DNA of 64,000 nucleotides from a virus, in the IMG/VR virus record IMGVR_UViG_3300042946_000658, positions 62,001 through 126,000 of that record, one strand, 5' to 3'. A program made the translations under genes and the position numbers. The stretch's first letter is position 1, and the number at the start of each line of letters is the position of its first letter. Below the pieces are notes generated by a model. That model worked only from the letters and a program-made list of their open reading frames with translations. It was not told the DNA's origin and did no database searches. Positions 51,561 to 60,102 of the stretch are shown piece by piece.

Positions 51561-53327
51561 CTATCGAGAACCAAACAGCCATTTATATTTCTCATAATCA
51601 TTTTTAGAGGGTTCATAATTCCTACTATGTTGTTGTTGATTCGGAAATTGTGGTATTGACGGATTAAAATATTGTGAACTATCTTTATGTTCATTTACAG
51701 TTGTGGACCAAGAATCAATCATTGCTTTAGTGTGATTAACCACCTTAGTCAATGAAGGGAACGCCGCTTCAGCAGCATACAACGCCATTGAAATTGACAT
51801 AATACAATCATCGTGATGTCCTCTTTGGTGGTCAGGTCTACCATTTATGTATACAAATGTTCCCATTTCACCTAATAATCTACTTGACCTGACTTTAAAG
51901 TCGTGTCTAATTGCCTCCTCAAATGATGCAATGATTTGAACTCTTTTTGAATTAAAATTAATACCAGGTATTTTTTCATTTTGTTTAGGGTCATATTTCC
52001 ATTTGTTGGTTAAGTCAACACCATCATAATAGAAATTTTTATACCCTAATTCTTGTAATCTTCTTGATGTCGCAACACCCATACCCCCCGTTAAGTCAAC
52101 AATACATAAAGCATTATACATTGTTCCCCACTTGTACGCAATCTCTGCTAATACATCGGGTGGTATTTTACCAACAAATTCTAAAACCTGTTCTCTTGAG
52201 TCAAAATCAATGATTTCAATACACGAGAAGTCTTCTGAATCTCCCCTTGATACATCAACACCCATCACATATTTGTGATTATTTTCAGGTTCTTTCCATA
52301 TCCAAAGTTGGTTACCCATTAATTTGGCTGTTGGTTCTTTTACATCATTCTCAGAAATTTTTTGGGTTAATAAAGAATCAAATACGTTATCACCTGAACC
52401 CAAGAAATTACATTCCAATTCCTGAGCAACTTTTCGTTTGTCGTACTTGAGTTTTTTAACCATACTCTCAAACCAACTTGAACAAGGTTTATATCCTTGT
52501 TCCATATATGTTTGAATTAGTTCAATATCTCTGTCGTATGGATTTTCATCGGGTAATTGTCTTACAACGTCTTTGGGGTATTCTTCCTTATTTAACAAAT
52601 AATGAACAATATCCTCACATTTAACCATATACAAATCTTTGGTATAACGAGGGTCACGGAACCAATACATTGGCGTGATTTTGAAGTCGTTCATACCTCT
52701 TTGTGCTTGGTCGTAAATTTCGTAGTAAATCGGGTCGTATCCGTTAGGTGTTGATATTACAACAACTTTACCACCCGTAGATAGTGAGGCCATACAAGCC
52801 GCCCAGAAATCACTGTCAGCTTCAATAAACGCCGCCTCGTCAAATATTAATATCGTGGGGGTATAACCACGTAAGGCATCTTTAGATGTGGCAACCGCCT
52901 TAACTTCACATCCATTAGTTAATTTAAAGTGTCTGGCAGAGTTTTTTTCACCTGAGAACCCAATACCAACCCAGTTCGGCCATTGTTCCGTAAAAGCTCT
53001 AATTTTATTAGCAAATTCTACAGATGTTTCTAATTTATTGGCAATAATAAGAATCTTTTCAGGTTTTTCTTTTCGAGCAAACGCTAATCGTTTACTTGCC
53101 CAACCTGCAGTAACCGTAGATACACCCGCCTGACGATACTTCAATGCAATGTTTTCATTATACATTTCGTAATCGTTAACAAGTGTTACTTGGTCTTTAA
53201 ATAATTCTAAGGGAACATACTTTGATACTGTGTTATCGTATGTTTGTAGATATGTTTTAAGAGCATAAGGAGTGCTTTTCATACACTTCTTATACTCTAT
53301 TAAAACTTGTTCTTTTGTTAAACTCAT
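51561..53327 (-). CDS. 17: Terminase large subunit, T4 gp17-like
   Basis: 588 aa (T4 gp17 is 610). ATPase: ALKYRQAGVST (61-71) as the Walker A region, TILIFDEAAFI with D163 and E164 as Walker B, then VVVISTPNG coupling motif. Nuclease: VMGVDVSRGD (D358), CIVDLTGG (D411) and HHDDCIMS (D506, D507). The Walker A has no Lys at the usual G-K-[ST] place; K63 at the start of the motif may take over, as in lambda gpA. It cuts and pumps DNA into the prohead. Start overlaps the previous stop by one base. Confidence 0.93.
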   Translation of the reverse strand: MSLTKEQVLIEYKKCMKSTPYALKTYLQTYDNTVSKYVPLELFKDQVTLVNDYEMYNENIALKYRQAGVSTVTAGWASKRLAFARKEKPEKILIIANKLETSVEFANKIRAFTEQWPNWVGIGFSGEKNSARHFKLTNGCEVKAVATSKDALRGYTPTILIFDEAAFIEADSDFWAACMASLSTGGKVVVISTPNGYDPIYYEIYDQAQRGMNDFKITPMYWFRDPRYTKDLYMVKCEDIVHYLLNKEEYPKDVVRQLPDENPYDRDIELIQTYMEQGYKPCSSWFESMVKKLKYDKRKVAQELECNFLGSGDNVFDSLLTQKISENDVKEPTAKLMGNQLWIWKEPENNHKYVMGVDVSRGDSEDFSCIEIIDFDSREQVLEFVGKIPPDVLAEIAYKWGTMYNALCIVDLTGGMGVATSRRLQELGYKNFYYDGVDLTNKWKYDPKQNEKIPGINFNSKRVQIIASFEEAIRHDFKVRSSRLLGEMGTFVYINGRPDHQRGHHDDCIMSISMALYAAEAAFPSLTKVVNHTKAMIDSWSTTVNEHKDSSQYFNPSIPQFPNQQQHSRNYEPSKNDYEKYKWLFGSR

Positions 53328-54631
53328 TATTTAGGACGGCTTAAGCCAAGTCCTGCTAAGAAATCATCAAAATCATCATCGTCATTGTCATCTGAACCAC
53401 CATCTTCATTTTCATCGTAACTTTCGTATTCTTCTTTTACTTTGAAGGCAGTGTTCATCAAATCACGGAATTTATCAGTGGCTTTCTTATTTCTGTCTTT
53501 ATCCTCTGAAATTACATCTCCAATAAGTCTAAGGAATTCGTCAGCAGGAAGTTTGTAAAGTTCCATTTGGAACCAGTTTATGATACCTTTATTCTCCTCC
53601 TCAAATACTTCATCAGGGAGTGAAAATCTTATCTTTTCAATAACTTGAGGACCAATTCTTAATGACCACGCCTCCATAGGAAGTGTATCAGTTTGACCCA
53701 AAACTTTTTCTCTCATAACAGGGTCTTGTGGTAATCCATAACGACCTTTAGCTTCTTCAAGACCTTTTAAAATTTCGTGACAAAGGATTGGGAATAACAT
53801 ACCCCAAGCCGAGATTGTAGTATCAGGTTTTTCTTCACCACCTTCATCTCCACCACCATCATCATCACTATTATCTTGTAATTCAACTTTTCCACCAACA
53901 CCTTGTCCTGTTTGACTCATCATTTCGATAGCTCTTTCATCTGTAAAGTAGTTAAAGTCATTTACAGACATAATTAACAAATATGCATCGTATAGTTGTG
54001 GGTTGATAGCGTTAAGTGCTCTTCTTACAGATGGTTTTTGGAAAATATAGTGACCTTTTTTAGCCGCCCCTTGAATAACAGCATTGATGATGTTTCTTTT
54101 GTGAGTTTCAAGTTCAAGTAATTCTTCATCAGTCATTACATCTGCATCGAAAGAAGACATTTCTAATTTTTGCTCAATTTCTTCTTCAACCTCATCATCA
54201 ATTTCTTCGGCCTCCATACGGAAGTTATTCACATTGATTTGTTCACCTAAGTGTAAATCGAAGTTAAACCAATCCATTGGCATTTCAGACTCCTCAAGAC
54301 ACGCTTGTAGGGCTAAGTTTTTTAACTCATCAATATGTTGTTGTTCTATTCTCCAAACTTGAGGAACCATTCTAAATGACTCTGCTTGTAACATTTGAAA
54401 TAAGTTACGTGGAGTTACCAAAGTATCTTTACCTGTAACTGTACGTAATTTATCAACAACTTGTTTAAAACGGTTAGTAACGAGTTTTTGAACGTCTTTT
54501 TCAGAACGTCTTAATGCAGGATTTTTTGCATATGGACTTTCAGGGTCACCAAGTTTTCTTTCAAGACTTGGGTCCATTCTTTCAGGGTAATTCCCATAAT
54601 CAATCTGTTCTTTAATTCTCTTATTTGCCAT
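53327..54631 (-). CDS. Hypothetical protein upstream of terminase
   Basis: 434 aa. KRIKEQIDYGNYPERMDPSLERKLGDPESPY at the N-terminus, a central acidic helical region, a Gly/Asp linker (DDDGGGDEGGEEKPD) and a very acidic C-terminus (DENEDGGSDDNDDDDFDDFLAGLGL). No family recognised. Immediately before the terminase gene (one-base overlap), the place of the small terminase in many phages, but it is far larger than gp16 (164 aa) and no helix-turn-helix is visible. Possibly a neck or head-completion protein. Confidence 0.55.
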   Translation of the reverse strand: MANKRIKEQIDYGNYPERMDPSLERKLGDPESPYAKNPALRRSEKDVQKLVTNRFKQVVDKLRTVTGKDTLVTPRNLFQMLQAESFRMVPQVWRIEQQHIDELKNLALQACLEESEMPMDWFNFDLHLGEQINVNNFRMEAEEIDDEVEEEIEQKLEMSSFDADVMTDEELLELETHKRNIINAVIQGAAKKGHYIFQKPSVRRALNAINPQLYDAYLLIMSVNDFNYFTDERAIEMMSQTGQGVGGKVELQDNSDDDGGGDEGGEEKPDTTISAWGMLFPILCHEILKGLEEAKGRYGLPQDPVMREKVLGQTDTLPMEAWSLRIGPQVIEKIRFSLPDEVFEEENKGIINWFQMELYKLPADEFLRLIGDVISEDKDRNKKATDKFRDLMNTAFKVKEEYESYDENEDGGSDDNDDDDFDDFLAGLGLSRPK

Positions 54632-55418
54632 TTTTCAAAAGTTTCATAATTACTTGGATAACATCCTCTTTAGCTTTCTCTTTGTCAGATGCTTTAGGTG
54701 CAGGATTTTCACCCGGATTAGGGTTTTTTCCTGGGTGAGCAGGTCTTGTTCTTGGTTTTGTACCAGGTTTAACACCAGGTTTAACATCCGGTTTTGTAGG
54801 TGCGGTTGTTGGTTGTTCAGATAACATTTTCATAAAATCTCCTTTTGTCATTTTTGGTTGTAGATTTCTCTCCACCAAAGATACAATTTCTTTTTCAATT
54901 AAAGAAATGTAAGGGTCTTTTCCTTCTTTCAAAGATTGTTTTACATCTTTAACACACCTTTCATACTTGTTCTTTTGTTTTGCACTCCACTCACTTCTTT
55001 CAGTTGTTTTAAATTGTTTCCCTAATTGTGATGTACAAATAGCCCAAGCGTTATCTTTTGTTTTTTTATTTCCTTCAGTCATTTGACTTTCGGTTGGCAT
55101 TCCGTCGCCATAATCATTATATCCGTCATCGGTAGATGGCCCTACTTGATGTGGGTCTTGAGTCCTTGCACCTTTTTCAAAATCCATAGGGTCCTCTTCG
55201 TCTTCAGTCATTTCAGTTTCAACTTTAACATTGATTCCTTGCGAGGTCATCTTTTTGATTTCTGTAGGGTCAGTACCCTTTTTAACAACAACAAGTCCCT
55301 GTTCAGATAACCCGAATTTTTTAAATAATGTAGTAATTTCAGATTCTTGTAAATTAAGAACTGTTTTAGGACTAAGTCCCATTTCAATTAACTTGAGAGC
55401 TTTTTTATTAGTTTTCAT
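54621..55418 (-). CDS. Hypothetical protein with Trp/Cys motif and Pro-rich tail
   Basis: 265 aa from the ATG at 55416-55418; a TTG 24 bases upstream would give a longer product but lies inside the previous gene. Segments: KALKLIEMGLSPKTVLNL (N-terminal helix), an acidic linker, then DNAWAICTSQLGKQFKTTERSEWSAKQKNKYERCV, a short Cys-containing module that recurs in other phage proteins, then helix ISLIEKEIVSLVERNL and a Pro/Lys/Thr-rich stretch (TKPDVKPGVKPGTKPRTRP). Function unknown. Overlaps both neighbours by 11 bases. Confidence 0.55.
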   Translation of the reverse strand: MKTNKKALKLIEMGLSPKTVLNLQESEITTLFKKFGLSEQGLVVVKKGTDPTEIKKMTSQGINVKVETEMTEDEEDPMDFEKGARTQDPHQVGPSTDDGYNDYGDGMPTESQMTEGNKKTKDNAWAICTSQLGKQFKTTERSEWSAKQKNKYERCVKDVKQSLKEGKDPYISLIEKEIVSLVERNLQPKMTKGDFMKMLSEQPTTAPTKPDVKPGVKPGTKPRTRPAHPGKNPNPGENPAPKASDKEKAKEDVIQVIMKLLKNGK

Positions 55419-55800
55419 AAACAAATTCTTTTTCAAATGCAAGAATTAAATCTTTTTCATAAAGTTTATCTTTTACTGAAGTCTCTTCTTCACCAAAAGA
55501 AAAAACTAATCTTGTATCACCCAAATAATCTACTTCCCAAGCCAATGCAATTACTCCGTCAACTGAATCGTGCATTGAGAAATAATCTGAGTTTTGGATT
55601 AGTTCAAATTTTGTATCAGTACCTTTAAGAACACCTACTTTTTTGATAAACTCTAAGTTTGGTGGAGAGGGATAACCATTTGCTGGTGAACTATCCCAAG
55701 AATCTCCCTCAACGTTTAAAGTATCAGAAAAAATAAACTCGTATAAATTATCACCTTTATAGTCAGGACCAAGTCCATTCACATAAATTAGATAACTCAT
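55408..55800 (-). CDS. Hypothetical protein
   Basis: 130 aa. SYLIYVNGLGPDYKGDNLYEFIFSD, then FELIQNSDYFSMHDSVDGVIALAWEV and LVFSFGEEETSVKDKL. An alpha-beta protein without a recognised family. Four-base overlap (ATGA) with the upstream gene and 11-base overlap with the downstream gene; part of the packaging operon. Confidence 0.55.
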   Translation of the reverse strand: MSYLIYVNGLGPDYKGDNLYEFIFSDTLNVEGDSWDSSPANGYPSPPNLEFIKKVGVLKGTDTKFELIQNSDYFSMHDSVDGVIALAWEVDYLGDTRLVFSFGEEETSVKDKLYEKDLILAFEKEFVYEN

Positions 55801-56987
55801 AACAATAGACCTTCTTCAGATATTCTAACTTGTTTATTTTTATATTCAAACACCAAGTTATTCTTGTTTGTTTTTCCTATAAAATTATAAAAATTATTTT
55901 CTTCTAAAAATTTCTTAGCTGAAAGTTCTTGTTCGATAGTTTCAGACAATCTTTCGATTTGAGTAACACTTTTTTTGGCGTTAGTCTTAACCTCATTCTT
56001 TCTTGACTCATACATCAATTTAGATTGTTTAACTTCAGAGTCAGAAACTTCAAAATACTTACTTAAAACTTTGTCAATTTTAGATTCAGACATCGCATTT
56101 TCAAATGAATATGATTCTGTAGGTTCTTCAATTTCTACCTCACCTTCCATATCATCCCCCATTGCAGGTTCTTCAACATCAATTTCATCTTCCATACCCA
56201 TATCAGCACCTTCTTCTTCGGCACCCTCAAGTTTGGACATAATGTCTTCCAAGTCTTCTTCACTTAGTTCTGTTAAATCAACTGCAGATAAAACCATATT
56301 GATAACGTATTTGATGTCTTCAGAAGTCATACCTTCAGCGTTATCAAAAGTTCTCATTTTTTGAGTTAACTTACCAGTTAATTTTTGGATTGTCTTGAAT
56401 GTAACCTCCTCGTCGTCAGCAGGCTCTTCAACATCCATCTCAGCGTCAACCTCCATTTCATCATCCATTGGTGGTAAATCTTCTCCCGCCATATCATCTG
56501 CGGGCATATCATCCATTGGAACATCGTCAGCAGGTGCTGCTGGTAAAGCTGGTTCAGGAACCATAGGTGGTTCAGCAGGAACTGAAGGAGCTGCCGGTAC
56601 ATCTACCTCAGCCTTTTTAGTTTTGAAAACAAACTTTTTTTGTTCACCAAACAATTCAGTACCTTCATCATTACCATTTAAAGTGTTAACTTCTTTGATA
56701 ACTAAGTTTAGTCTTTTCAAAGCTTGTGAATATGAAGAATAATATTTTCTATTCTTCATTGGCTCAATATAATCAGACGTAGACTCAGTTAGTCCTTTTT
56801 TAATAATATAACCTTGTTTTTCTTTAACAATGTGATAAGTCATTCCATCAACTAAGTTAATAGAATAATCTTGTGTTGATTCAGTCAAGGTACTGTTAGG
56901 AGTATTGTATTTAGCAATCTCCATAATTCTTTTTATTTTATCAGTTCCTTGTAACTTTTCACTACCGATAGGTTTTAGTTTTGACAT
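55797..56987 (-). CDS. Hypothetical acidic protein, possible prohead core component
   Basis: 396 aa. N-terminal 120 residues folded (INLVDGMTYHIVKEKQGYIIKKG), an Ala/Pro linker at about 135-160 (AAPSVPAEPPMVPEPALPAAP), an extremely acidic Met-rich centre (DDMPADDMAGEDLPPMDDEM) and a helical C-terminus ending IGKTNKNNLVFEYKNKQVRISEEG. Composition is like the scaffold at 45.6 kb. It starts the packaging operon; no TATTTAT box is seen in the 25 bases before it. Contains several L-T-E sites that prohead protease could cut. Confidence 0.55.
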   Translation of the reverse strand: MSKLKPIGSEKLQGTDKIKRIMEIAKYNTPNSTLTESTQDYSINLVDGMTYHIVKEKQGYIIKKGLTESTSDYIEPMKNRKYYSSYSQALKRLNLVIKEVNTLNGNDEGTELFGEQKKFVFKTKKAEVDVPAAPSVPAEPPMVPEPALPAAPADDVPMDDMPADDMAGEDLPPMDDEMEVDAEMDVEEPADDEEVTFKTIQKLTGKLTQKMRTFDNAEGMTSEDIKYVINMVLSAVDLTELSEEDLEDIMSKLEGAEEEGADMGMEDEIDVEEPAMGDDMEGEVEIEEPTESYSFENAMSESKIDKVLSKYFEVSDSEVKQSKLMYESRKNEVKTNAKKSVTQIERLSETIEQELSAKKFLEENNFYNFIGKTNKNNLVFEYKNKQVRISEEGLLL

Positions 56988-57012
56988 AGTTTTATTTATT
57001 TAATTTTCATTT

Positions 57013-58686
57013 TTAGCTGTTAATTCCATCGAATCCTCCGATTCTAATAGCACTTAAATCTATAACAACACCCTTTTTATTTTGTGGGTTCCAATCAACT
57101 GGGTGAGGAGGTTGGTCGGGGAATGGCGGTGACTCCCAAGTACCACCACTAAAGCTTCCTAAAATATCCGCAGTATACGCATATTGGTCGTTAACATCTA
57201 AACCAAAACCAAATGGAGTTGGAGTTGGTGTTGGAGTTGCGGTGTTTGTTGTTGTTGGTGACGGTGTTACGTCAGCAGTTGTTGATGGTGTGGGTGTGTT
57301 ACTATTTGTAACAGTTGGTGTAGGTGTGTTAGATGCTGTAATTGATGGTGTTGGTGTTGGTGTTTTAGTAGGTGTGTTAGTTGGAGTTTTTGTTGGAGTT
57401 GGTGTTGAAGTTTGTGCCGGTGTTGTTGATGGTGTATTTGAAGGTGTTACTGTTTGAGTTGCGGTCTGTGTTGGTGTTTTAGTTGGAGTTGGAGTTGTTG
57501 TTGTAGTGTTAGACGGTGTAGGTGTAGGAGTTTTGGTATTTGTTGGTGTAGGTGTTGGAGTGGCATTTGTTAAACACTCGATACAATTTTGCCAAGGACC
57601 TGTTACAACTGTTGCCAAGTTATAAAGACTTGATGATGAACCACCAATAATTGTTAAACATAATTCACCTGAACCTACAACATTTAGTTTATAAATTTTT
57701 CCTGTCGCTAAACTTGAGTCGTTTAATGCTAATGTATACGTACTAGATGACGTACATTCCTGTACAAAATATTTCACTAAAGCTTCAGGACTTTCACTTG
57801 GTGTAATTGAAGGTGTAATTGAAGGTGTTGGTGTATTTGTAACCGTAGGAGTATTTGTTGAAGTTATTGTTGGTGTATTAGTTGGTGTGACCGCTGGTGT
57901 TCCTGTCGGTGTATTTGTTGCGGTAGTAGTTGGTGTGTTAGTTGATGTGACAGTCGGAGTATTAGTTGATGTTATGGTAGGTGTGTTAGTTGGAGTTACT
58001 GTTGCAGTATTAGTTGGAGTTACTGTCGCAGTATTAGTTGGAGTTACTGTCGCAGTATTTGTAGGAGTGTTAGTCTGTGTTGCTGTATTTGTAGGTGTAT
58101 TAGTTGGGGTTGATGTTGGAGTTGCGGTCGTACCTGTATATGGGTCAGTAGATGTTGGAGTTGGTGTTGTTGTAGAAGTATTTGTTGGTGTTTGTGTTGG
58201 TGTTGCAGTAGGTGTTGGGGTTGGCAAAGGCCCAACTTGTACAGTAATTGAATCTGCGGTTGGTCCTGAACCCCAAGTCCAAGTATATGAACCAGTATTT
58301 ATTCCCAAAGTTGCAAAACTTTTATTAGTAAAAGTTGCAATTGTTGGTCCTATTTCATTTCCAGAAACATATGATTCATCAAGATATAAGGTTGCTGTTC
58401 TTGGCGTACAACATTCACCAACACCAAAACTAAGACCACTACCTGACCTATTAAATGAATTTGTAAAACTACCAGCACCCATATCATAGTTTTGTAACGC
58501 CAAACCAGTCCACGCTCTTACTTGGGTAATACCGGTGCTTAATAAAGAAACCCTGTCCTCAGATGGGTAAATTGTTGACCCTAAAGTTAAAGTAACACCT
58601 GATGTTAATGATGAAGTGTTAGCAGTACCTCCACCAGACATTACAACGTCGGCTCCAACTTCAAGTATAGTAATTAATATTGACAT
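57013..58686 (-). CDS. Mucin-like Thr/Pro-repeat virion protein (paralogue 4)
   Basis: 557 aa. Layout: beta-rich N-terminal domain (1-155), Thr/Pro/Asn stalk (about 157-300), compact domain (about 301-373, KYFVQECTSSSTYTL and ending GPWQNCIECLTN) homologous to the C-terminal domain of the 635-aa protein 45 kb away, second stalk (374-505) and a short C-terminal domain ending VIDLSAIRIGGFDGINS. The stalks are of the same kind as at 9-13 kb, with more TPTVT and TNTATV units. TATTTATT box 12 bases upstream. Probably another surface fibre or decoration protein. Confidence 0.7.
   Translation of the reverse strand: MSILITILEVGADVVMSGGGTANTSSLTSGVTLTLGSTIYPSEDRVSLLSTGITQVRAWTGLALQNYDMGAGSFTNSFNRSGSGLSFGVGECCTPRTATLYLDESYVSGNEIGPTIATFTNKSFATLGINTGSYTWTWGSGPTADSITVQVGPLPTPTPTATPTQTPTNTSTTTPTPTSTDPYTGTTATPTSTPTNTPTNTATQTNTPTNTATVTPTNTATVTPTNTATVTPTNTPTITSTNTPTVTSTNTPTTTATNTPTGTPAVTPTNTPTITSTNTPTVTNTPTPSITPSITPSESPEALVKYFVQECTSSSTYTLALNDSSLATGKIYKLNVVGSGELCLTIIGGSSSSLYNLATVVTGPWQNCIECLTNATPTPTPTNTKTPTPTPSNTTTTTPTPTKTPTQTATQTVTPSNTPSTTPAQTSTPTPTKTPTNTPTKTPTPTPSITASNTPTPTVTNSNTPTPSTTADVTPSPTTTNTATPTPTPTPFGFGLDVNDQYAYTADILGSFSGGTWESPPFPDQPPHPVDWNPQNKKGVVIDLSAIRIGGFDGINS
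57220..58225 (-). repeat. Thr/Pro-coding low-complexity repeats (two blocks)
   Basis: Blocks at about 57220-57560 and 57790-58225, with plus strand nearly all G and T. At about 57940-58060 a 30-base phrase recurs (GTATTAGTTGGAGTTACTGT and variants, coding TNTATVTPTN) three to four times. Confidence 0.8.
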
Positions 58687-58698
58687 TTAATTTTTCTT

Positions 58699-58706
58699 AA
58701 TAAATA
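58699..58706 (-). promoter_or_regulatory. TATTTATT box before Thr/Pro protein 4
   Basis: TATTTATT on the minus strand, 12 bases before the ATG at 58686. Confidence 0.45.
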
Positions 58707-58751
58707 TACATTTGGGTAGAATAATTTTCTAAATACTTGGACCTGCAATAA

Positions 58752-59504
58752 TTAGTCGATATTTTTTACTTCAACGGAAAGTTCTTTATCCATTTGATTG
58801 TTGATAGTATCATACAATTTTTCAATAAGACCTGACCTTCTTAGATATTTGAAAACCAAATTCTCATACGAGTATTCACCTTCTTTCTCCAAACCTGAAG
58901 TTCTATATTCTTTCAATTTATCCTTAAGAGCCAAAATTTTAGATTCAGTTTTTTCAACACCATCCTTTTTAATTTGGAGAATCAAATTTTGAAGTTTCTG
59001 TTTCCAAGAAAGAATTTTTGTTTCCAATAAATCTCTATCTATTTTTGAATTTTCTCTTTCGGGAACATTTAACCATTTATCATCTGAAATTGAATAAACA
59101 CCTGAAGAATAATGAGCTTCTTTGGCATCTTGGGCGTACAACTCAACCTCGTAACCAAAAATTACGATGTCGTGTTTTTCATTAAAAAGTTGTTTTTTAA
59201 GGTTAAACAATTCTTTGTGTAAATCTTCTTGTTTTTTGAATTGTGAGAAATCAATTACAACGTGTAAATCAAAGTCTGAAAATTTTGACCAGTTATAATT
59301 TGCCAACGAACCTGTTAATATAATATCTTCAACTTTAATATCATCACCAAGACTATCGATAAAAGCATCCGCAATTTTTAATAAAGCCCTTTTTACTTTT
59401 GACTTCATTTTTGCATCTTTAGCTTCCTCAGGATTTTCCCAAACTTTAGGGTTTAAGGTTTCTCTAAGTGAAAAACTATCAATAATGTCGTTAACTTTCT
59501 CCAT
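58752..59504 (-). CDS. DNA polymerase beta-type nucleotidyltransferase-like protein
   Basis: 250 aa. DIILTGSLANYNWSKFSDFDLHVVIDF at about 60-86 is the nucleotidyltransferase signature: G-S followed by D-x-D (FSDFDLHV). A third carboxylate may be E122 or D126 in DIVIFGYEVELYAQD. Such proteins transfer nucleotides to proteins, RNA or antibiotics; the target is unknown. N-terminal MEKVNDIIDSFSLRE ends in L-R-E, a possible prohead-protease leader, so it might be packaged and injected. TATTTATT box four bases upstream of the ATG. Confidence 0.72.
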   Translation of the reverse strand: MEKVNDIIDSFSLRETLNPKVWENPEEAKDAKMKSKVKRALLKIADAFIDSLGDDIKVEDIILTGSLANYNWSKFSDFDLHVVIDFSQFKKQEDLHKELFNLKKQLFNEKHDIVIFGYEVELYAQDAKEAHYSSGVYSISDDKWLNVPERENSKIDRDLLETKILSWKQKLQNLILQIKKDGVEKTESKILALKDKLKEYRTSGLEKEGEYSYENLVFKYLRRSGLIEKLYDTINNQMDKELSVEVKNID

Positions 59505-59508
59505 TATT

Positions 59509-59516
59509 AATAAATA
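59509..59516 (-). promoter_or_regulatory. TATTTATT box before the nucleotidyltransferase gene
   Basis: TATTTATT on the minus strand, four bases before the ATG at 59504. Confidence 0.4.
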
Positions 59517-59521
59517 GATAG

Positions 59522-59767
59522 TTATTCTACTTTCTTATACTTGAATTTTTTTGATATCTCAGAATTGAAGAATTTACCCTGTGATTCGGACATTCTGAAT
59601 TTTGTGTATGTTGCGTGTGGTACATCTTCATATTCGTATCTCACGCCATTTTTGAACTCTGCAATCATTTTTTTGGTTGCAGTATCATATTCTGTTCTTG
59701 TAATATTACTTGACTCAATCTCGTTGAGTATTTTTGTTCCGTCTATAATTTCTCTTTTAATTGCCAT
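59522..59767 (-). CDS. KTSC-domain protein
   Basis: 81 aa. ESSNITRTEYDTATKKMIAEFKNGVRYEYEDVPHATYTKFRMSESQGKFFNSEISKKFKY follows the KTSC pattern ('v.Ss.i..igYd......ef..G..Y.Y..vp...y..f..a.S.G.+fn..ik..y'). The domain is small and widespread near RNA- or DNA-related proteins and phage genes; its function is unknown. It overlaps the 59757-60056 gene by 11 bases. Confidence 0.75.
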   Translation of the reverse strand: MAIKREIIDGTKILNEIESSNITRTEYDTATKKMIAEFKNGVRYEYEDVPHATYTKFRMSESQGKFFNSEISKKFKYKKVE

Positions 59768-60056
59768 CGTTTAAAGGGAATAACTCATTTATCTTCTCCA
59801 ATCTTTTGTGGATAATTAAATTTAAATCATTTTCTTCCAAATTAAACATATCAGACAATTCCTTCTTTAACATATGTAAATAATAATTAAACTCATCGTG
59901 AGCTTTAAATAATTCTACGGTCATATTCGAAACCTTAGCCGCGGTTTCCTCTGTATAACCAAGTCTTTTTAATTCTTTTCTAATTCTAATATAGGCATCA
60001 AAAAGTGATGAATAGTTAAAAGAACCATCAAGATATTTGTTCACTATCTTTTCCAT
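59757..60056 (-). CDS. Hypothetical small helical protein
   Basis: 99 aa. RIRKELKRLGYTEETAAKVSNMTVELFKAHDEFNYYLHMLKKELSDMFNLEE is an all-helical core; no family recognised. Preceded by a TATTTATC box four bases from the ATG, itself right after the terminator of the UVR gene. First gene of a unit with the KTSC gene. Confidence 0.55.
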   Translation of the reverse strand: MEKIVNKYLDGSFNYSSLFDAYIRIRKELKRLGYTEETAAKVSNMTVELFKAHDEFNYYLHMLKKELSDMFNLEENDLNLIIHKRLEKINELFPLNDGN

Positions 60057-60060
60057 ATAA

Positions 60061-60068
60061 GATAAATA
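60061..60068 (-). promoter_or_regulatory. TATTTATC box following a terminator
   Basis: TATTTATC on the minus strand, four bases before the ATG at 60056 and six bases past the terminator stem at 60075-60095. Confidence 0.45.
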
Positions 60069-60074
60069 TAAAAA

Positions 60075-60095
60075 ACCCCCAACTTAGTCGGGGGT
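60075..60095 (-). terminator. Terminator of the UVR-domain gene
   Basis: On the minus strand ACCCCC, 9-base loop, GGGGGT followed by TTTTTAT. Six GC-rich pairs and a T-run make a good rho-independent terminator. It lies eight bases past the stop of the 60103-60549 gene. Confidence 0.8.
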
Positions 60096-60102
60096 CTTCA
60101 AA

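Noticed and set aside
53327-54631. 434-aa gene before terminase as small terminase subunit
   Set aside because: Position fits, but it is far larger than gp16-type proteins, has no visible helix-turn-helix and is dominated by acidic linkers.
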